Assembly (NCBI GenBank): GCA_025963645.1
Contig: JAOQAI010000013.1
Coordinates: 186,001 to 250,000, forward strand
Length of the DNA stretch: 64,000 bases
Reading direction: 5' to 3'
Source: Flaviaestuariibacter sp.
Lineage (GTDB): Bacteria; Bacteroidota; Bacteroidia; Chitinophagales; Chitinophagaceae
The notes under the pieces: model-generated
The model's input: only the letters and a program-made list of their open reading frames with translations
Database searches by the model: none
What the model was told of the DNA's origin: nothing
Shown: in pieces, positions 28,389-37,943 of the stretch
Layout: each line of letters begins with the position of its first letter
Numbering within the stretch: the first letter of the stretch is position 1
Position numbers and translations under genes: made by a program

Positions 28389-29819
28389 ATGAACAAACTG
28401 CTTATTGGTGCCTGCAGCTTACTGCTGTGTGTTTCGGCATCTGCACAAGAAGCGTGGGACCTGCGGCGCAGCGTAGATTATGCACTGGCAAATAATATTT
28501 CCGTAAAACAGCAGGATATACAGGCCCGGTTGGCCAGGCTCACTTACGATCAAAGCAAGCTGTCGCAATACCCCAATCTTAATTTTTCTACCAACTTTGG
28601 TTTGAATACGGGTAGAAGCATTGACCGTACGACCAACCAGTTCACTACAGCCACTATCTTTTACAACACGTTCGGGCTGCAAACCGGCGTGGATGTCTTC
28701 AATTTCGGCACAAAGAAAAATACCATTGCCGCTTACCGGTTAGAATCGGAAGCTGCCCTTGCTTCGGTAGATAAGTTGAAAAACGATATTGCGCTGAATG
28801 TAGCCGGCACGTATTTGCAGGTGCTTCTTGCCAAGCAGCAGGTTGACCTGTCACGTATTAAATTAAGGCAGACCGAAGCGCAGTTGGCGAATACCCGTAA
28901 GCTGGTGAACGCTGGTTCTGTGCCGGAATTAAACGCTGCACAACTGGAAGCCCAATTGGCGCAAGACAGCTCTAATGTAGTAACGGCGAAGGCCGGGGAG
29001 ATACAGGCATTGTACCTGATGAAAGCCTTGCTGGCATTGGATGCTGCTGTTCCTTTCGATGTGGTAACACCGCCTGTCGGCTTGATCCCGGTAGAGCCCC
29101 TTGCTGACCTGCAACCCGCGTTAGTGTATCAAATGGCTTTGCAAAACCTGCCGCAACAACGGGTAAACAGCTTGCGCTTACAGGCAGCAAATAAGAACGT
29201 GGAAGTAGCACGGGGCAGCATGTATCCATCGCTTTCGGCGAATGCAGCCTTGCAGACCAACTATTCCAATTCAAAAAACCAGGCGGAACTTTTAGGTCTT
29301 ACGCCTAATGGATTCACACCAATAGGAGTGGTAAAAGGAACGAGTGATACGGTGCTGGCACCCAGGTTCAACCAGAACTATCGCTTCTTCAGCACACCCT
29401 ACGGCACACAGCTGAATAATAACCTAAGCAAAGGAATCGGCTTCGGGATCAACGTTCCTATTTTCAATGGTGGTTCTGCCCGCACGGCCTGGCAACGGGC
29501 AAAGCTCAATGTAAAAACCTTCGAGCTGCAGCAGCAACTGGATACCATGACCCTAAAGCAGGATATTTATAAAGCCTATACCGATGCCATTACGGCAATG
29601 GAAAAGTTCAATGCTTCCACGAAAGCGGTTGAGACCTCAGCAAAAGCTTTTGACTTTGCACAGAAGCGCTATAACATCGGTTTGCTCAGCACGATAGAAT
29701 ACCTCACCACACAATCCAACTTATTCTCGGCCCAGCTTTCCCGCAGCCTGGCGCAGTTTGAATATGTTTTCAAGATGAAAGTGCTGGAGTTTTATAAAGG
29801 GCAGGGGCTGAAATTATAA
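28389..29819 (+). CDS. TolC-family outer-membrane efflux protein
   Basis: 476 aa with a signal peptide (LLIGACSLLLCVSASAQ) and the long coiled alpha-barrel repeats of TolC proteins. QEAWDLRRSVDYALANN opens the mature part, and a second repeat runs near residue 250. The ATG at 28389 is used because upstream codons do not encode a signal. Forms the outer-membrane channel for the HlyD/MacA-type adaptor encoded next. Confidence 0.88.
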   Translation: MNKLLIGACSLLLCVSASAQEAWDLRRSVDYALANNISVKQQDIQARLARLTYDQSKLSQYPNLNFSTNFGLNTGRSIDRTTNQFTTATIFYNTFGLQTGVDVFNFGTKKNTIAAYRLESEAALASVDKLKNDIALNVAGTYLQVLLAKQQVDLSRIKLRQTEAQLANTRKLVNAGSVPELNAAQLEAQLAQDSSNVVTAKAGEIQALYLMKALLALDAAVPFDVVTPPVGLIPVEPLADLQPALVYQMALQNLPQQRVNSLRLQAANKNVEVARGSMYPSLSANAALQTNYSNSKNQAELLGLTPNGFTPIGVVKGTSDTVLAPRFNQNYRFFSTPYGTQLNNNLSKGIGFGINVPIFNGGSARTAWQRAKLNVKTFELQQQLDTMTLKQDIYKAYTDAITAMEKFNASTKAVETSAKAFDFAQKRYNIGLLSTIEYLTTQSNLFSAQLSRSLAQFEYVFKMKVLEFYKGQGLKL

Positions 29820-29867
29820 ACGATACCAAATACAATAACTTATCAATCATCACACATAATTGCACTC

Positions 29868-31232
29868 ATGAATAAGACACTGAAATGGATACTGCTTGGA
29901 CTGGGATTGGTCATAGCGATCGTCGTCATTGCCAAAGTGGCCGGCGGACCATCCGATACCGGGATTAAAGTGGCCGTAGAAAAAGTTGAGAAGCGGACGA
30001 TCACCGAAACGGTTAATGCCAGCGGCAAGGTTTACCCCGAAGTGGAGGTGAAGGTCAGTCCTGATATTTCGGGAGAGATCACCGAACTTACCATTGCCGA
30101 AGGCGACAGCGTTCGCAAGGGGCAGATACTGGCCCGCATTTATGCAGATGTCTATTCTTCCCAACGGGATCAGGCAGCCGCACAGGTAGCGCAATCGCAA
30201 GCTACGGTTTCTAACAGTTCCGCCGCTATCGAAGCGCTGAAAGCCCAGTTGGATCAAGACCGCACCGCCTACAACCGTAATAAAGAATTGTTTGATCAGA
30301 AGGTCATATCCAAAGCAGAATTGGAGCAGTTTGAAGTAAGGGTGCGTTCCTCACAGGCGCAATACAATGCGGCACAGCAGAATATCCGCGGCTTGCAGGC
30401 CGGTGTGCAAAGCACCCGTACGCAGTTGGTGATGGCCAATAAGAATTTGGGACGGGCTACCATTGTAGCGCCCATGGATGGCATTGTTTCCATGCTGAAT
30501 GTGAAGAAGGGCGAAAGAGTGGTAGGAACCGCACAGATGGCAGGTACGGAGATGTTGCGGGTAGCCAATATGAGCATGCTCGAAGTGCGGGTAGATGTGG
30601 GTGAGAACGATGTGGTGAAAGTAGGGATCGGCGATAGCGCCGATGTGGAAGTCGATGCGTATAACAACCGTAAATTTAAAGGTGTGGTGACACAGATCGC
30701 CAGCAGTACAAAAAGCGCTACGGTATCCGCCGGTAATGATGTAACGAATTACGAGGTACACATCCGCTTGGACCCTTCATCTTATGCCGACCTGATGGAT
30801 CCAACCAAGCCACGCCGGTTTCCTTTCCGGCCGGGTATGAATGCCAGTGCCGATATTAAAACCCGCCGGGTAAGCGATGCATTAGCAATTCCCATCACCT
30901 CGGTAGCGGCGCGGGTCAAAGGCAGCGACCAGAACATGGACGAAGCGAAAAAAGAAAAAAAGCGGGAAGGCAGTGAAGAAGAGGAAGAGGCGATCATAGC
31001 TGCGGCAGGCGATGACCTGGAAGAGGTAACCTTTGTATTAAAGACAGATGGCACTGTAGAGAAGCGGGTCGTGAAAACAGGCATACAGGATATCAATTAC
31101 ATTGAAGTGCTAAGTGGTTTAAAGCCGGGCGAGCAGATCGTTTCCGGACCTTATACCGCTATCAGCAAAACCCTTCGTTCCGGCAAAAAAGTAACCGTGG
31201 TAAGCAAGGATGAATTATTCGAAAAGAAGTAG
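29868..31232 (+). CDS. Periplasmic adaptor subunit of an efflux pump (HlyD/MacA type)
   Basis: 454 aa. An N-terminal membrane anchor (WILLGLGLVIAIVVIAKV) is followed by a biotinyl-lipoyl domain split by a coiled-coil hairpin, and a beta-barrel and MP domain after that (NVKKGERVVGT, then GIGDSADVEVDAY). A highly charged stretch, EEEEEAIIAAAGDDLEEVT, sits near residue 370. No inner-membrane pump (RND or MacB) follows, so the partner is encoded elsewhere. Confidence 0.85.
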   Translation: MNKTLKWILLGLGLVIAIVVIAKVAGGPSDTGIKVAVEKVEKRTITETVNASGKVYPEVEVKVSPDISGEITELTIAEGDSVRKGQILARIYADVYSSQRDQAAAQVAQSQATVSNSSAAIEALKAQLDQDRTAYNRNKELFDQKVISKAELEQFEVRVRSSQAQYNAAQQNIRGLQAGVQSTRTQLVMANKNLGRATIVAPMDGIVSMLNVKKGERVVGTAQMAGTEMLRVANMSMLEVRVDVGENDVVKVGIGDSADVEVDAYNNRKFKGVVTQIASSTKSATVSAGNDVTNYEVHIRLDPSSYADLMDPTKPRRFPFRPGMNASADIKTRRVSDALAIPITSVAARVKGSDQNMDEAKKEKKREGSEEEEEAIIAAAGDDLEEVTFVLKTDGTVEKRVVKTGIQDINYIEVLSGLKPGEQIVSGPYTAISKTLRSGKKVTVVSKDELFEKK

Positions 31233-31323
31233 GATCACGCCATTAGGCGGTGAACTCTTAATAGCGGGCATAAGTTAAATGCTTTACAACAGGCGTACAT
31301 TCGCCGTCAGTAAAAAAGCAACA

Positions 31324-32373
31324 ATGCAGGAAGACCTGAGGTTTGGTGTTATTGGAAGTGGTAGCTGGGCTACGGCCTTGGTAAAGATTCTTACGGACAA
31401 TGGGCAGCAAGTGTCCTGGTGGGTGCGGAATGCGACCCAGGCAGCATACATAAAAGCCCGGCGTCACAACCCGCAATACCTGAACAGTGCTTACCTGAAT
31501 GTATCCCTACTGCAGATCATGGAGGACCCTAAAGAGATCGTACAAGCCTCCGATGTTTTGGTGCTCGCAGTGCCTTCGGCCTATATCAAAGAGGTGCTGG
31601 CGCAATTGGACAGCGGGTCTTTAAAAGAGAAGAAAATAGTATCGGCTATCAAAGGCATTGTTCCGGGACCGGATGTTTTGCTTAATGAATATTTACAACA
31701 GCATTACGAAATTTCACTACAAAATTACTTTGCGCTTTTAGGTCCTTGTCATGCGGAGGAAGTGGCCTCCGAAAAGCTGTCCTATCTTACCTTTTCCGGT
31801 GTGGATGCGGGAATGACAGAACGTATCAGCACTTACTTTAAAACACCTTATATCAATACCGTCACAAATGGTGATATCCTGGGAGTGCAATACGCCGCGG
31901 TGTTGAAGAACATCTATGCGTTAGGCGCCGGGATAGCCCATGGGTTGGAATACGGTGATAATTTCCTGAGCGTTTATATTGCGAATGCTGCCGATGAAAT
32001 GGCGGGCTTTTTACAGAAAGTAGGCATACAGCATATCGTTGTGGGAGAGCATCAATTGACACATACACCGGCTCATAAAAAGGACATCAACTATGCCGCG
32101 TCTGTGTATCTCGGCGACCTGCTGGTGACCTGCTATTCCCCGTACAGCCGCAACCGTACATTCGGCGCCATGATCGGCAAGGGCTACACTGTTCAGTCTG
32201 CCCAACTGGAAATGAATATGGTGGCGGAAGGATACAATGCCTGCAAATGCATGTACCATATCAATCAAACTATCGGTGCCGACATGCCCATTGCCACTAC
32301 GGTCTACCGCATTCTTTGGGAGCGCTTATCGGCACGGAGGGGCTTCGAGGAGATCGAGGAAGTGCTGATTTAA
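31324..32373 (+). CDS. gpsA: Glycerol-3-phosphate dehydrogenase [NAD(P)+]
   Basis: 349 aa, cytoplasmic; makes sn-glycerol-3-phosphate for phospholipids. GVIGSGSWATALVKIL is the nucleotide-binding motif. LGPCHAEEVA, QYAAVLKNIYALGAGIAHG (with the catalytic Lys) and GDLLVTCYSPYSRNRTFG follow. The ATG at 31324 is used; the longer frame starts 45 bp upstream and adds no motif. A 92-bp gap separates it from the adaptor gene. Confidence 0.92.
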   Translation: MQEDLRFGVIGSGSWATALVKILTDNGQQVSWWVRNATQAAYIKARRHNPQYLNSAYLNVSLLQIMEDPKEIVQASDVLVLAVPSAYIKEVLAQLDSGSLKEKKIVSAIKGIVPGPDVLLNEYLQQHYEISLQNYFALLGPCHAEEVASEKLSYLTFSGVDAGMTERISTYFKTPYINTVTNGDILGVQYAAVLKNIYALGAGIAHGLEYGDNFLSVYIANAADEMAGFLQKVGIQHIVVGEHQLTHTPAHKKDINYAASVYLGDLLVTCYSPYSRNRTFGAMIGKGYTVQSAQLEMNMVAEGYNACKCMYHINQTIGADMPIATTVYRILWERLSARRGFEEIEEVLI

Positions 32374-32457
32374 TCGAAAGCTGGCAGCTAATGTTACCCG
32401 TGGCATTGGCTAGATGTTTTCAAAGAAGCAATCAGTATCTTGCAGTTAACTGCTGTT

Positions 32458-33825
32458 ATGAGAAAACTGTTTGCAATACTTTGTTTGCTTTTATTGATAG
32501 ATCAGAATAGGGCTGTTGGGCAAAATTATACGCTCCCAATTGATGTTATTGCACTGCGCTATTTTAATGGTGAAGTAGGCGGTGGTCCGCAAAAGCATTT
32601 GTTGGGTTTGCAGGTAAGTGCATCAAGAGCAGCTACGAGTAAAAGGCTTATCACAGAGGCTTCTTTATCTGGGCAAACTCCTGCCTATTACGAAGTATAT
32701 GAATTTGTTTGGTTCATAACTGTTGAAAATACAGGACCGTATGATGTAGCCGTTTTCGATTGGGCGTTTAAGGCTATTTGCCCTGAAGATAATATGGGGC
32801 GAGAGTGGGATGCTACTTCTTCGGTTAATGTTATCACTCCTTATATCCCAGGCGATATTTATTTAGTTATGAAGCCAGGAGAGAAAAAGCGTTTCTTTTC
32901 CGGCAAAACAGATTTTTTCTGGTGCCTTCCCAGAGATAAAAGCTCACTTGATAAGCGGGATCGGTTTTTCCAGGCCCTTATAACTTGCGCAGCTTTGGTC
33001 CCACCTTTAGTGTCCCCTCCTGTGGGTAAGAAGAAGCAAGGCAAGTTTAACCCGCCTTACACACCTCCGGTTCAACCGGCTAAACCACCGCTGGATCCCG
33101 AACTTGTAAAATTGATCAACGAGCATAATAAAGCTGCTGCGAATGGGAACTCGGCAAAGGCCGATGAATTAAAAGCACTCCTGATTGAACTGGTGCAGCG
33201 CTCTTTCCCTGAACGTGGGCAGGAAGTAGTTAAACTATTAAAGCCCGTCTGGAAGCCTACTATCAAACCCGGAAAACCTTATGTAACGGCTGCCCCGGAG
33301 AAAGCAACAAAGCCGGTTGCAAAGCCGGTGGTAGCAAAGGGCGCGAAAAGCAACCTTCTTTTTAGCGACTGGTATTTCATGCAATCGGATAAGGCGGTTC
33401 AATATTCCCTGGCCCTGGTGCGGCAGGTAAAAGATACCGGCTACCTGCGCATGCGGCTTCGTATCAATAAAGGAGACGCTATCTGGTGTAGTAACGAGCA
33501 ATGTCTTGGATACCGCATCTTTCTTGGTTACGACATGCCTGACATGGCTACCTCACAGCAGCACCATTACAAATTTTATAACTCCTATGCAAAACCATAC
33601 TACGAGTTGCCCTTTGATATACCGGTGCTGCTTCGGACCTATGAAGATGGGAGTAAGCGCTATTGGGATACGGAGATCCGGAAGGTGATGTACCATGTGC
33701 CGTCGAACGGGCAAAAAGGCATGGTCAATTTTCTTTCGGTTTGTGTAGATGATATATTAGCAAGTTCGGGCAGGCACCGCTGTACTACATTATTCAATGA
33801 GGCTGCAGCCCAGCCTATAGAATAA
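32458..33825 (+). CDS. Secreted protein with proline/lysine-rich middle
   Basis: 455 aa. Signal peptide (LFAILCLLLLIDQNRAVG). The N-terminal part is beta-rich (YTLPIDVIALRYFNGE). A low-complexity stretch around residues 200-300 is full of Pro, Lys and Val-Ala-Lys (KPVWKPTIKPGKP, PVAKPVVAKGAK), then a second globular part with aromatic strands. No known family recognised; the linker suggests two domains exposed outside the cytoplasm. Confidence 0.6.
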   Translation: MRKLFAILCLLLLIDQNRAVGQNYTLPIDVIALRYFNGEVGGGPQKHLLGLQVSASRAATSKRLITEASLSGQTPAYYEVYEFVWFITVENTGPYDVAVFDWAFKAICPEDNMGREWDATSSVNVITPYIPGDIYLVMKPGEKKRFFSGKTDFFWCLPRDKSSLDKRDRFFQALITCAALVPPLVSPPVGKKKQGKFNPPYTPPVQPAKPPLDPELVKLINEHNKAAANGNSAKADELKALLIELVQRSFPERGQEVVKLLKPVWKPTIKPGKPYVTAAPEKATKPVAKPVVAKGAKSNLLFSDWYFMQSDKAVQYSLALVRQVKDTGYLRMRLRINKGDAIWCSNEQCLGYRIFLGYDMPDMATSQQHHYKFYNSYAKPYYELPFDIPVLLRTYEDGSKRYWDTEIRKVMYHVPSNGQKGMVNFLSVCVDDILASSGRHRCTTLFNEAAAQPIE

Positions 33826-33886
33826 TAATATAACCCGGGGCATCCGGTTGTTGTTCCAGGTGGTGGTAGGTTAGCTATTGTCAATG

Positions 33887-34927
33887 CTATTTGCAGGCCA
33901 CCTGGCGGTAGTAACCAGCTGCCCTATTTATTGCAGCTTCCGAAATCTTCACATGACTTATACTTTCTTTCGCTGACCGTTGCAGCAGCGTTTTATTTTG
34001 CTCAAAACTTAAAGGGGCAAATAAACGGCTGATCTGACCACCCTCCGGATTGCCCAGGTCAAAATATAGGGAAGTGTTATTGCAATCGAAATTGAAGTCT
34101 TTCAGCGAAAGGCGTTTGCGGTCTCCTTTGGTAATAAAATGCACCTCGCGGTTCGTGATGTCATAAACAATGCGCCATTTGGTAAAATCACCTTGCGCTA
34201 CTTTGTCTAATATGGAAAAGGAATAATCCACGGGGTTCTCATTCGCCGGCGCTTGCTGAAATCCTTCCACCATCCGGCAAGCCGTGGCAAAACGGTCAAG
34301 CGAATTATCGCCATAGCTACTGCCATTTCCTCTTTTAATCCTTCCGATCGCTTCGCCATAAGCGGTGTTGGTAAGCACGGGAGCCGGAAGGTCTGCGCCT
34401 TTATGAACCACCATTTTACCACCAATGAACTCGATCGTAGCCGCGTTTCCAGCCGCATCGGCTACGAGGTAGTGCAGCGGCACCGCATCCTGGTGATTGA
34501 TGCGAAGCAGCTTGTCACTGGCGATCACTTGCTCCACGGTTGTATGATTGTCCAGCTGGTATTGTATCCACTGCAATTCGTTGAGAGTACCGCGTTGGTC
34601 TGCCTGCGGATAGACCGTTTCGGAGAGCCACATCAGTTCTACCACCAGCCCTTTTTCGTTTATGCCGCCATGCGGAAATTCCTTGCCGTATTGGTTGAAG
34701 GTGATGCTGCCACAGTCTGAAACCCATGTCACGGGCTTCTCTCCGCCGGTTGTGTAAGAAGTCTTTTTTACGCCGCGGGCATTCACCAGCACCATGCCAT
34801 TGCCCGTTACCCAATCATAGTTTCGTCCAAAAAAATGTTGCCCGTTTCTGCTAAGCAGGAAAGTGGAGCAGGCAAATGTAGAGCCCGCATATAGTACCAG
34901 GAAGGTGAAGGCAACCAGCTTTTTCAT
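33887..34927 (-). CDS. Choloylglycine-hydrolase-like / linear amide C-N hydrolase (Ntn family)
   Basis: 346 aa. A signal peptide is followed by FACSTFLL: after cleavage the cysteine becomes the N-terminal nucleophile, the hallmark of the Ntn hydrolases that include bile-salt hydrolases and penicillin V acylases. FGRNYDWV and a strand with NEKGLVVELMWL also fit. Here the enzyme is periplasmic or secreted. Substrate unknown; N-acyl homoserine lactones or penicillin-type amides are possibilities in this family. Confidence 0.85.
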   Translation of the reverse strand: MKKLVAFTFLVLYAGSTFACSTFLLSRNGQHFFGRNYDWVTGNGMVLVNARGVKKTSYTTGGEKPVTWVSDCGSITFNQYGKEFPHGGINEKGLVVELMWLSETVYPQADQRGTLNELQWIQYQLDNHTTVEQVIASDKLLRINHQDAVPLHYLVADAAGNAATIEFIGGKMVVHKGADLPAPVLTNTAYGEAIGRIKRGNGSSYGDNSLDRFATACRMVEGFQQAPANENPVDYSFSILDKVAQGDFTKWRIVYDITNREVHFITKGDRKRLSLKDFNFDCNNTSLYFDLGNPEGGQISRLFAPLSFEQNKTLLQRSAKESISHVKISEAAINRAAGYYRQVACK

Positions 34928-35240
34928 GCTTCAATTTACAAACTGATAAAAGAAAGGAAATGCAAAATGTGATGAAGGGAAAGCTATTAAGGGTTAGATG
35001 CTGAGCGTGGAGTAGGAGTTTCTATGCCATCTGTTCTCTTCTCAACTTTTTATCGTTTAGGAAGGAAGAATCGGAAAAAAGACTTCAAGGGCTGCTTTTT
35101 TTTTCGATGGATCGGGTTAACAAGGTTCGGATGAGGACTTTGCCTTTTCTGGTCGTTAACAAGGGCGATCATTCCATTGGTGTTGTTGTAAAAAATTATT
35201 CTGCATCCAGGATATTGTCACGAAGTACGACCATGCTTTT
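34928..35240. other. Gene-free stretch upstream of the Ntn hydrolase
   Basis: 313 bp without a gene. It holds the direct repeat GTTAACAAGG at about 35107 and 35155, near the end of the response-regulator gene. I see no clear terminator or promoter. Confidence 0.4.
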
Positions 35241-35888
35241 TTACACCTTATAATACCCATGCTTAATGGCGAATACGGCAATACCCGCAATATTCTTGGC
35301 GCCTGTTTTTTCAAACACCCGTTCCCGGTAGCCCTCTACTGTCCGAACGCTCATGTTTAGTTCTTTTGCAATATCGGTATTTAGCTTTTCCTGGCAGATC
35401 AGCTGCATGATCAGGGTTTCTTTCTCCGTGAACTGGGTTCTTGGCTTGGTACGGTAAGGATTGAATTTGCTCATGCCTATTAGGCAGGCAAGCTTGGCGG
35501 TGGTGGCCGCGCAGAAATAAGTGCCTCCGTGGTATACGGCGTGTACGGCCTCTGCTAATTCATTTTTATTCGTATTCTTCAATAAATACCCCTGGGCGCC
35601 TGCCTCCAGCATATCAATAACCAGGTGGTCTTCGTTAAACATCGTGAGGGCAATAACACCGATATGCGGGTATTCCTGTTTGATTTGCCGGGTGGCTTCT
35701 ATGCCATCCATCAGGGGCATCATGATGTCGGTAATAACGATATCGGGTTCAAGGTCCCGCACTTTTTGCAGTAGTTCTTTACCATCCTGGGCTTCACCCG
35801 CTATCTGTATCTGCTCCTGTTTGCGGAGCAATACATGAAACCCTTGGCGAATAAGCTCGTGGTCATCGGCAATAATGATCTTAATCAT
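35241..35888 (-). CDS. LuxR/NarL-type response regulator, signalling cassette 1
   Basis: 215 aa. N-terminal receiver with acidic pocket (IIADDHELIRQG), the phospho-acceptor aspartate in DIVITDIMMPLMDG and the lysine in YLLKNTN. The C-terminal NarL/LuxR helix-turn-helix reads TEKETLIMQLIC and SVRTVEGYRERVF. It ends KNIAGIAVFAIKHGYYKV, nearly identical in pattern to the regulator of cassette 2 (58355-59008). The start is the ATG at 35888 because the longer frame starts with TTG. Partner is the kinase upstream. Confidence 0.9.
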   Translation of the reverse strand: MIKIIIADDHELIRQGFHVLLRKQEQIQIAGEAQDGKELLQKVRDLEPDIVITDIMMPLMDGIEATRQIKQEYPHIGVIALTMFNEDHLVIDMLEAGAQGYLLKNTNKNELAEAVHAVYHGGTYFCAATTAKLACLIGMSKFNPYRTKPRTQFTEKETLIMQLICQEKLNTDIAKELNMSVRTVEGYRERVFEKTGAKNIAGIAVFAIKHGYYKV

Positions 35889-35890
35889 GG

Positions 35891-36646
35891 TCAACTCTTT
35901 TCTATAGGTATGGTAAATAAATATTGGGTGCCCTTACCGGGCTGCGAAGCGATTTTTACCTTTCCGCCGATAAGGCCCACACGGCTACGCAGGTTATTTA
36001 ATCCCAGGCCTTGTCCCGCTGATTCTGTATCGTCATAATGAAACCCGGTACCATCGTCCTCGCACAGGATCTGTAGGCTGGTGTCTGTCGTCGTTATGCG
36101 GATGGCAAGCCGCTTTGCCTTGGCATGCTTTAAAGTGTTTTGGATCACCTCCTGCAACATCCGGAAGATCGCAATGCTTTGCGCTTTTTCAATGGGAAGG
36201 GTAGCCGGCAGGTACAGGTCCATCTGCAATGGGGTGCTTTGGTTTAGCAGTGCGGCAAGCTCTTCCAGCGCCTCTCCCAAACCCTTTCGCGATAGCGAGC
36301 TGGGCATCAGGTCGTGTGCAATGCTGCGTACTTTATCTACCGCGTCGTTCAGGCGGGCGGCCGAATCCTGGAGAACAGCCCGGTCATCCTCATCTGCGGC
36401 ATCCACGCTCTCTATCTGGAATTTTATAAAGGATAAAGTCGGTCCCAGGTCATCATGCAGGTCGGCTGCCATACGTGTCCTTTCTCTTTCCAGGGTGGTC
36501 ATTTCCGTCAGCAGGTTTTGTTGTTGCAGGTGCAGGTTGCGCCGTTGCTGCTTCACAATGGAGGCGGCAAAAAAAATGAGGATGCTGAAAATCACGGCAC
36601 CTGTGATCAGGACAGCAAAATAAATCTGGGTCTGGCGGGCATCCAT
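35891..36646 (-). CDS. Sensor histidine kinase, HisKA_3 type, signalling cassette 1
   Basis: 251 aa. One N-terminal transmembrane helix (FAVLITGAVIFSILIFFAAS), then the dimerisation domain with the phospho-acceptor histidine in RTRMAADLHDDLGP. The ATP domain has NTLKHAKAKRL, EDDGTGF and GLGLNNLRSRVGL. There is no sensor domain outside the membrane, so signal input probably comes from the membrane protein upstream, whose gene overlaps by 40 bp. It ends 2 bp before the response regulator. Confidence 0.9.
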   Translation of the reverse strand: MDARQTQIYFAVLITGAVIFSILIFFAASIVKQQRRNLHLQQQNLLTEMTTLERERTRMAADLHDDLGPTLSFIKFQIESVDAADEDDRAVLQDSAARLNDAVDKVRSIAHDLMPSSLSRKGLGEALEELAALLNQSTPLQMDLYLPATLPIEKAQSIAIFRMLQEVIQNTLKHAKAKRLAIRITTTDTSLQILCEDDGTGFHYDDTESAGQGLGLNNLRSRVGLIGGKVKIASQPGKGTQYLFTIPIEKS

Positions 36647-37257
36647 ACAACAGCTAAAGCATAAAGGAGGTTAGCAAATAAGTTGGCATAACGTAAAATT
36701 CGTTGAATATTTGAGGCAAACGCGGAACTTTCATTCAAACCATAAAGCCAGAAAATTTCCGTCAGGATCGCTAATGTAAAATAGATGATAAAGGCGATGC
36801 AGATCAAAAAAATTGAGTTCGTCAATAAGTGAATGCTCTCATTAACGATAAGACGGTTTAGCATGCTTATGCTAAATAGCACAATAAAAAAGGAATGAGC
36901 TACGATGAAGTACGAACAAAATCTGTTGATGCTTGAAAAAATGAGTATCTCTGAAAGCCAACCGGCACTCAATAGGGCAAGGAGTATAGGAAACAAGTGT
37001 TTTTGCCCGAAAAGTTTCAGGTTATTGAATTGCCAGGTAATAATTAGCGCTTGTAATAAAAAGAAAATATTGTTGTTAATCACATTATTCCGGATAGTAT
37101 AGGCCAACAGCACACTTAAGCACTCATTAAAAAAGGACAACCATATGAATAGTAAAAACGGCTGGTAAGGCTGATCGATTTTTTTAAAACGGATCAAACC
37201 TGTAACAGCCGCAATGACAATTGAAAAAGTACAAATAAGCGTGATGGTATAATTCAT
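36607..37257 (-). CDS. Polytopic membrane protein of the signalling cassette, copy 1
   Basis: 216 aa, six to seven hydrophobic helices. The start is ATG at 37257 (the longer frame begins with TTG). Its counterpart in cassette 2 (59706-60359) shares ALIITWQF/ALLINWQF, FIIYF and the end VVWMPARPRFI/FLWIPMKPRYI. The C-terminus overlaps the kinase start by exactly 40 bp in both copies. Function unknown; a sensor or input module for the kinase is likely. Confidence 0.75.
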   Translation of the reverse strand: MNYTITLICTFSIVIAAVTGLIRFKKIDQPYQPFLLFIWLSFFNECLSVLLAYTIRNNVINNNIFFLLQALIITWQFNNLKLFGQKHLFPILLALLSAGWLSEILIFSSINRFCSYFIVAHSFFIVLFSISMLNRLIVNESIHLLTNSIFLICIAFIIYFTLAILTEIFWLYGLNESSAFASNIQRILRYANLFANLLYALAVVWMPARPRFILLS

Positions 37258-37296
37258 CAAAGCTAAAATAATGAACTATCGGTTTTGGCAATCAAA

Positions 37297-37650
37297 CTAT
37301 GAGTTCAAAGCCGAAGAGGGCGGGCAATCCGATGGACATCGGGCCCCTGTTTCAATGATCTGCTCATCGGTAGCGCTCGACTTTGCCGGTATCATATCCG
37401 CATCGTTCGAATCAACCCCTACAATGATCGCATGCACCTTATACGAGTTGTCCATACCAAAGTAGATACGTAAACCCTGGCAATCGTTCTGCGCCAATAC
37501 CGTATCAAACGCAGCCCGGTCAAAGGTCTCGCAGATTGCTAGAATATTCTGTCCGCGAAAAGCGGTGGCTAGCACATTTTCTTTCTGCTGCCGGTAAGTG
37601 GTGGTCATCGTTACCGCATCGGCTAATGGAATAAAGTGATTGGTTGGCAT
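37297..37650 (-). CDS. Conserved small protein heading signalling cassette 1
   Basis: 117 aa, no signal peptide. Compared with the 122-aa copy at 60374-60742 it shares NHFI-x-LA, the block CETFDRAAFDT, GLRIYFGMD, VHAIIVG and the C-terminal RCPSDCPP followed by S-x-LN. The two conserved cysteines flanking the prolines suggest a binding or redox tail; this is inference. No known family recognised. First gene of the operon on the minus strand, with CCGTGC-type palindromes upstream. Confidence 0.65.
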   Translation of the reverse strand: MPTNHFIPLADAVTMTTTYRQQKENVLATAFRGQNILAICETFDRAAFDTVLAQNDCQGLRIYFGMDNSYKVHAIIVGVDSNDADMIPAKSSATDEQIIETGARCPSDCPPSSALNS

Positions 37651-37714
37651 ACTGCTTAAAAATTTTATTTGTTTGGAAAGAGGGCAATTTGCAGGGCTAT
37701 TACGGTAATAAAAA

Positions 37715-37751
37715 GGGTGCTGCCACGGTAAAAAAATCCGTGTTGATACGG
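37715..37751. promoter_or_regulatory. CCGTGC-type palindromes upstream of cassette 1
   Basis: GGGTGCTGCCACGG at 37715-37728 (on the minus strand CCGTGGCAGCACCC) and CCGTGTTGATACGG at 37738-37751 are 14-bp inverted repeats of the type CCGT(G)...(C)ACGG, 23 bp apart. On the minus strand the first is followed by CTTTTTATT, as at the VKOR gene. They are 65-100 bp upstream of the gene at 37650, so they probably control cassette 1. Confidence 0.55.
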
Positions 37752-37839
37752 TTGTTTTTCTAATGGATTTGTTTTATAGCGTTTACTTTTTTAACACGGT
37801 TCACGCATAGCCCTTTATCCCTGTATTAGGCCTCCTTTA

Positions 37840-37875
37840 TCGTACTGGCACGGTCATTTTTCCGTGCTGGCACGG
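37840..37875. promoter_or_regulatory. Tandem CCGTGC palindromes, 22 bp apart
   Basis: TCGTACTGGCACGG (37840-37853) and the perfect CCGTGCTGGCACGG (37862-37875) have starts spaced exactly 22 bp, two helical turns. The second directly touches the -33 TTG at 37876. This layout suits a dimeric regulator acting on the promoter of the HExxH lipoprotein. Confidence 0.6.
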
Positions 37876-37905
37876 TTGTTTTTATAAGGGGCGGCCATAA
37901 AATTG
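37876..37905 (+). promoter_or_regulatory. Promoter of the HExxH lipoprotein gene
   Basis: -33 TTG at 37876-37878, 19-base spacer, -7 TAAAATTG at 37898-37905 (one mismatch to TAnnTTTG). The ATG lies 38 bases further on. Confidence 0.55.
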
Positions 37906-37943
37906 TGCTGTCAATCACAGGTCTATTGTCTAATACCAAAACT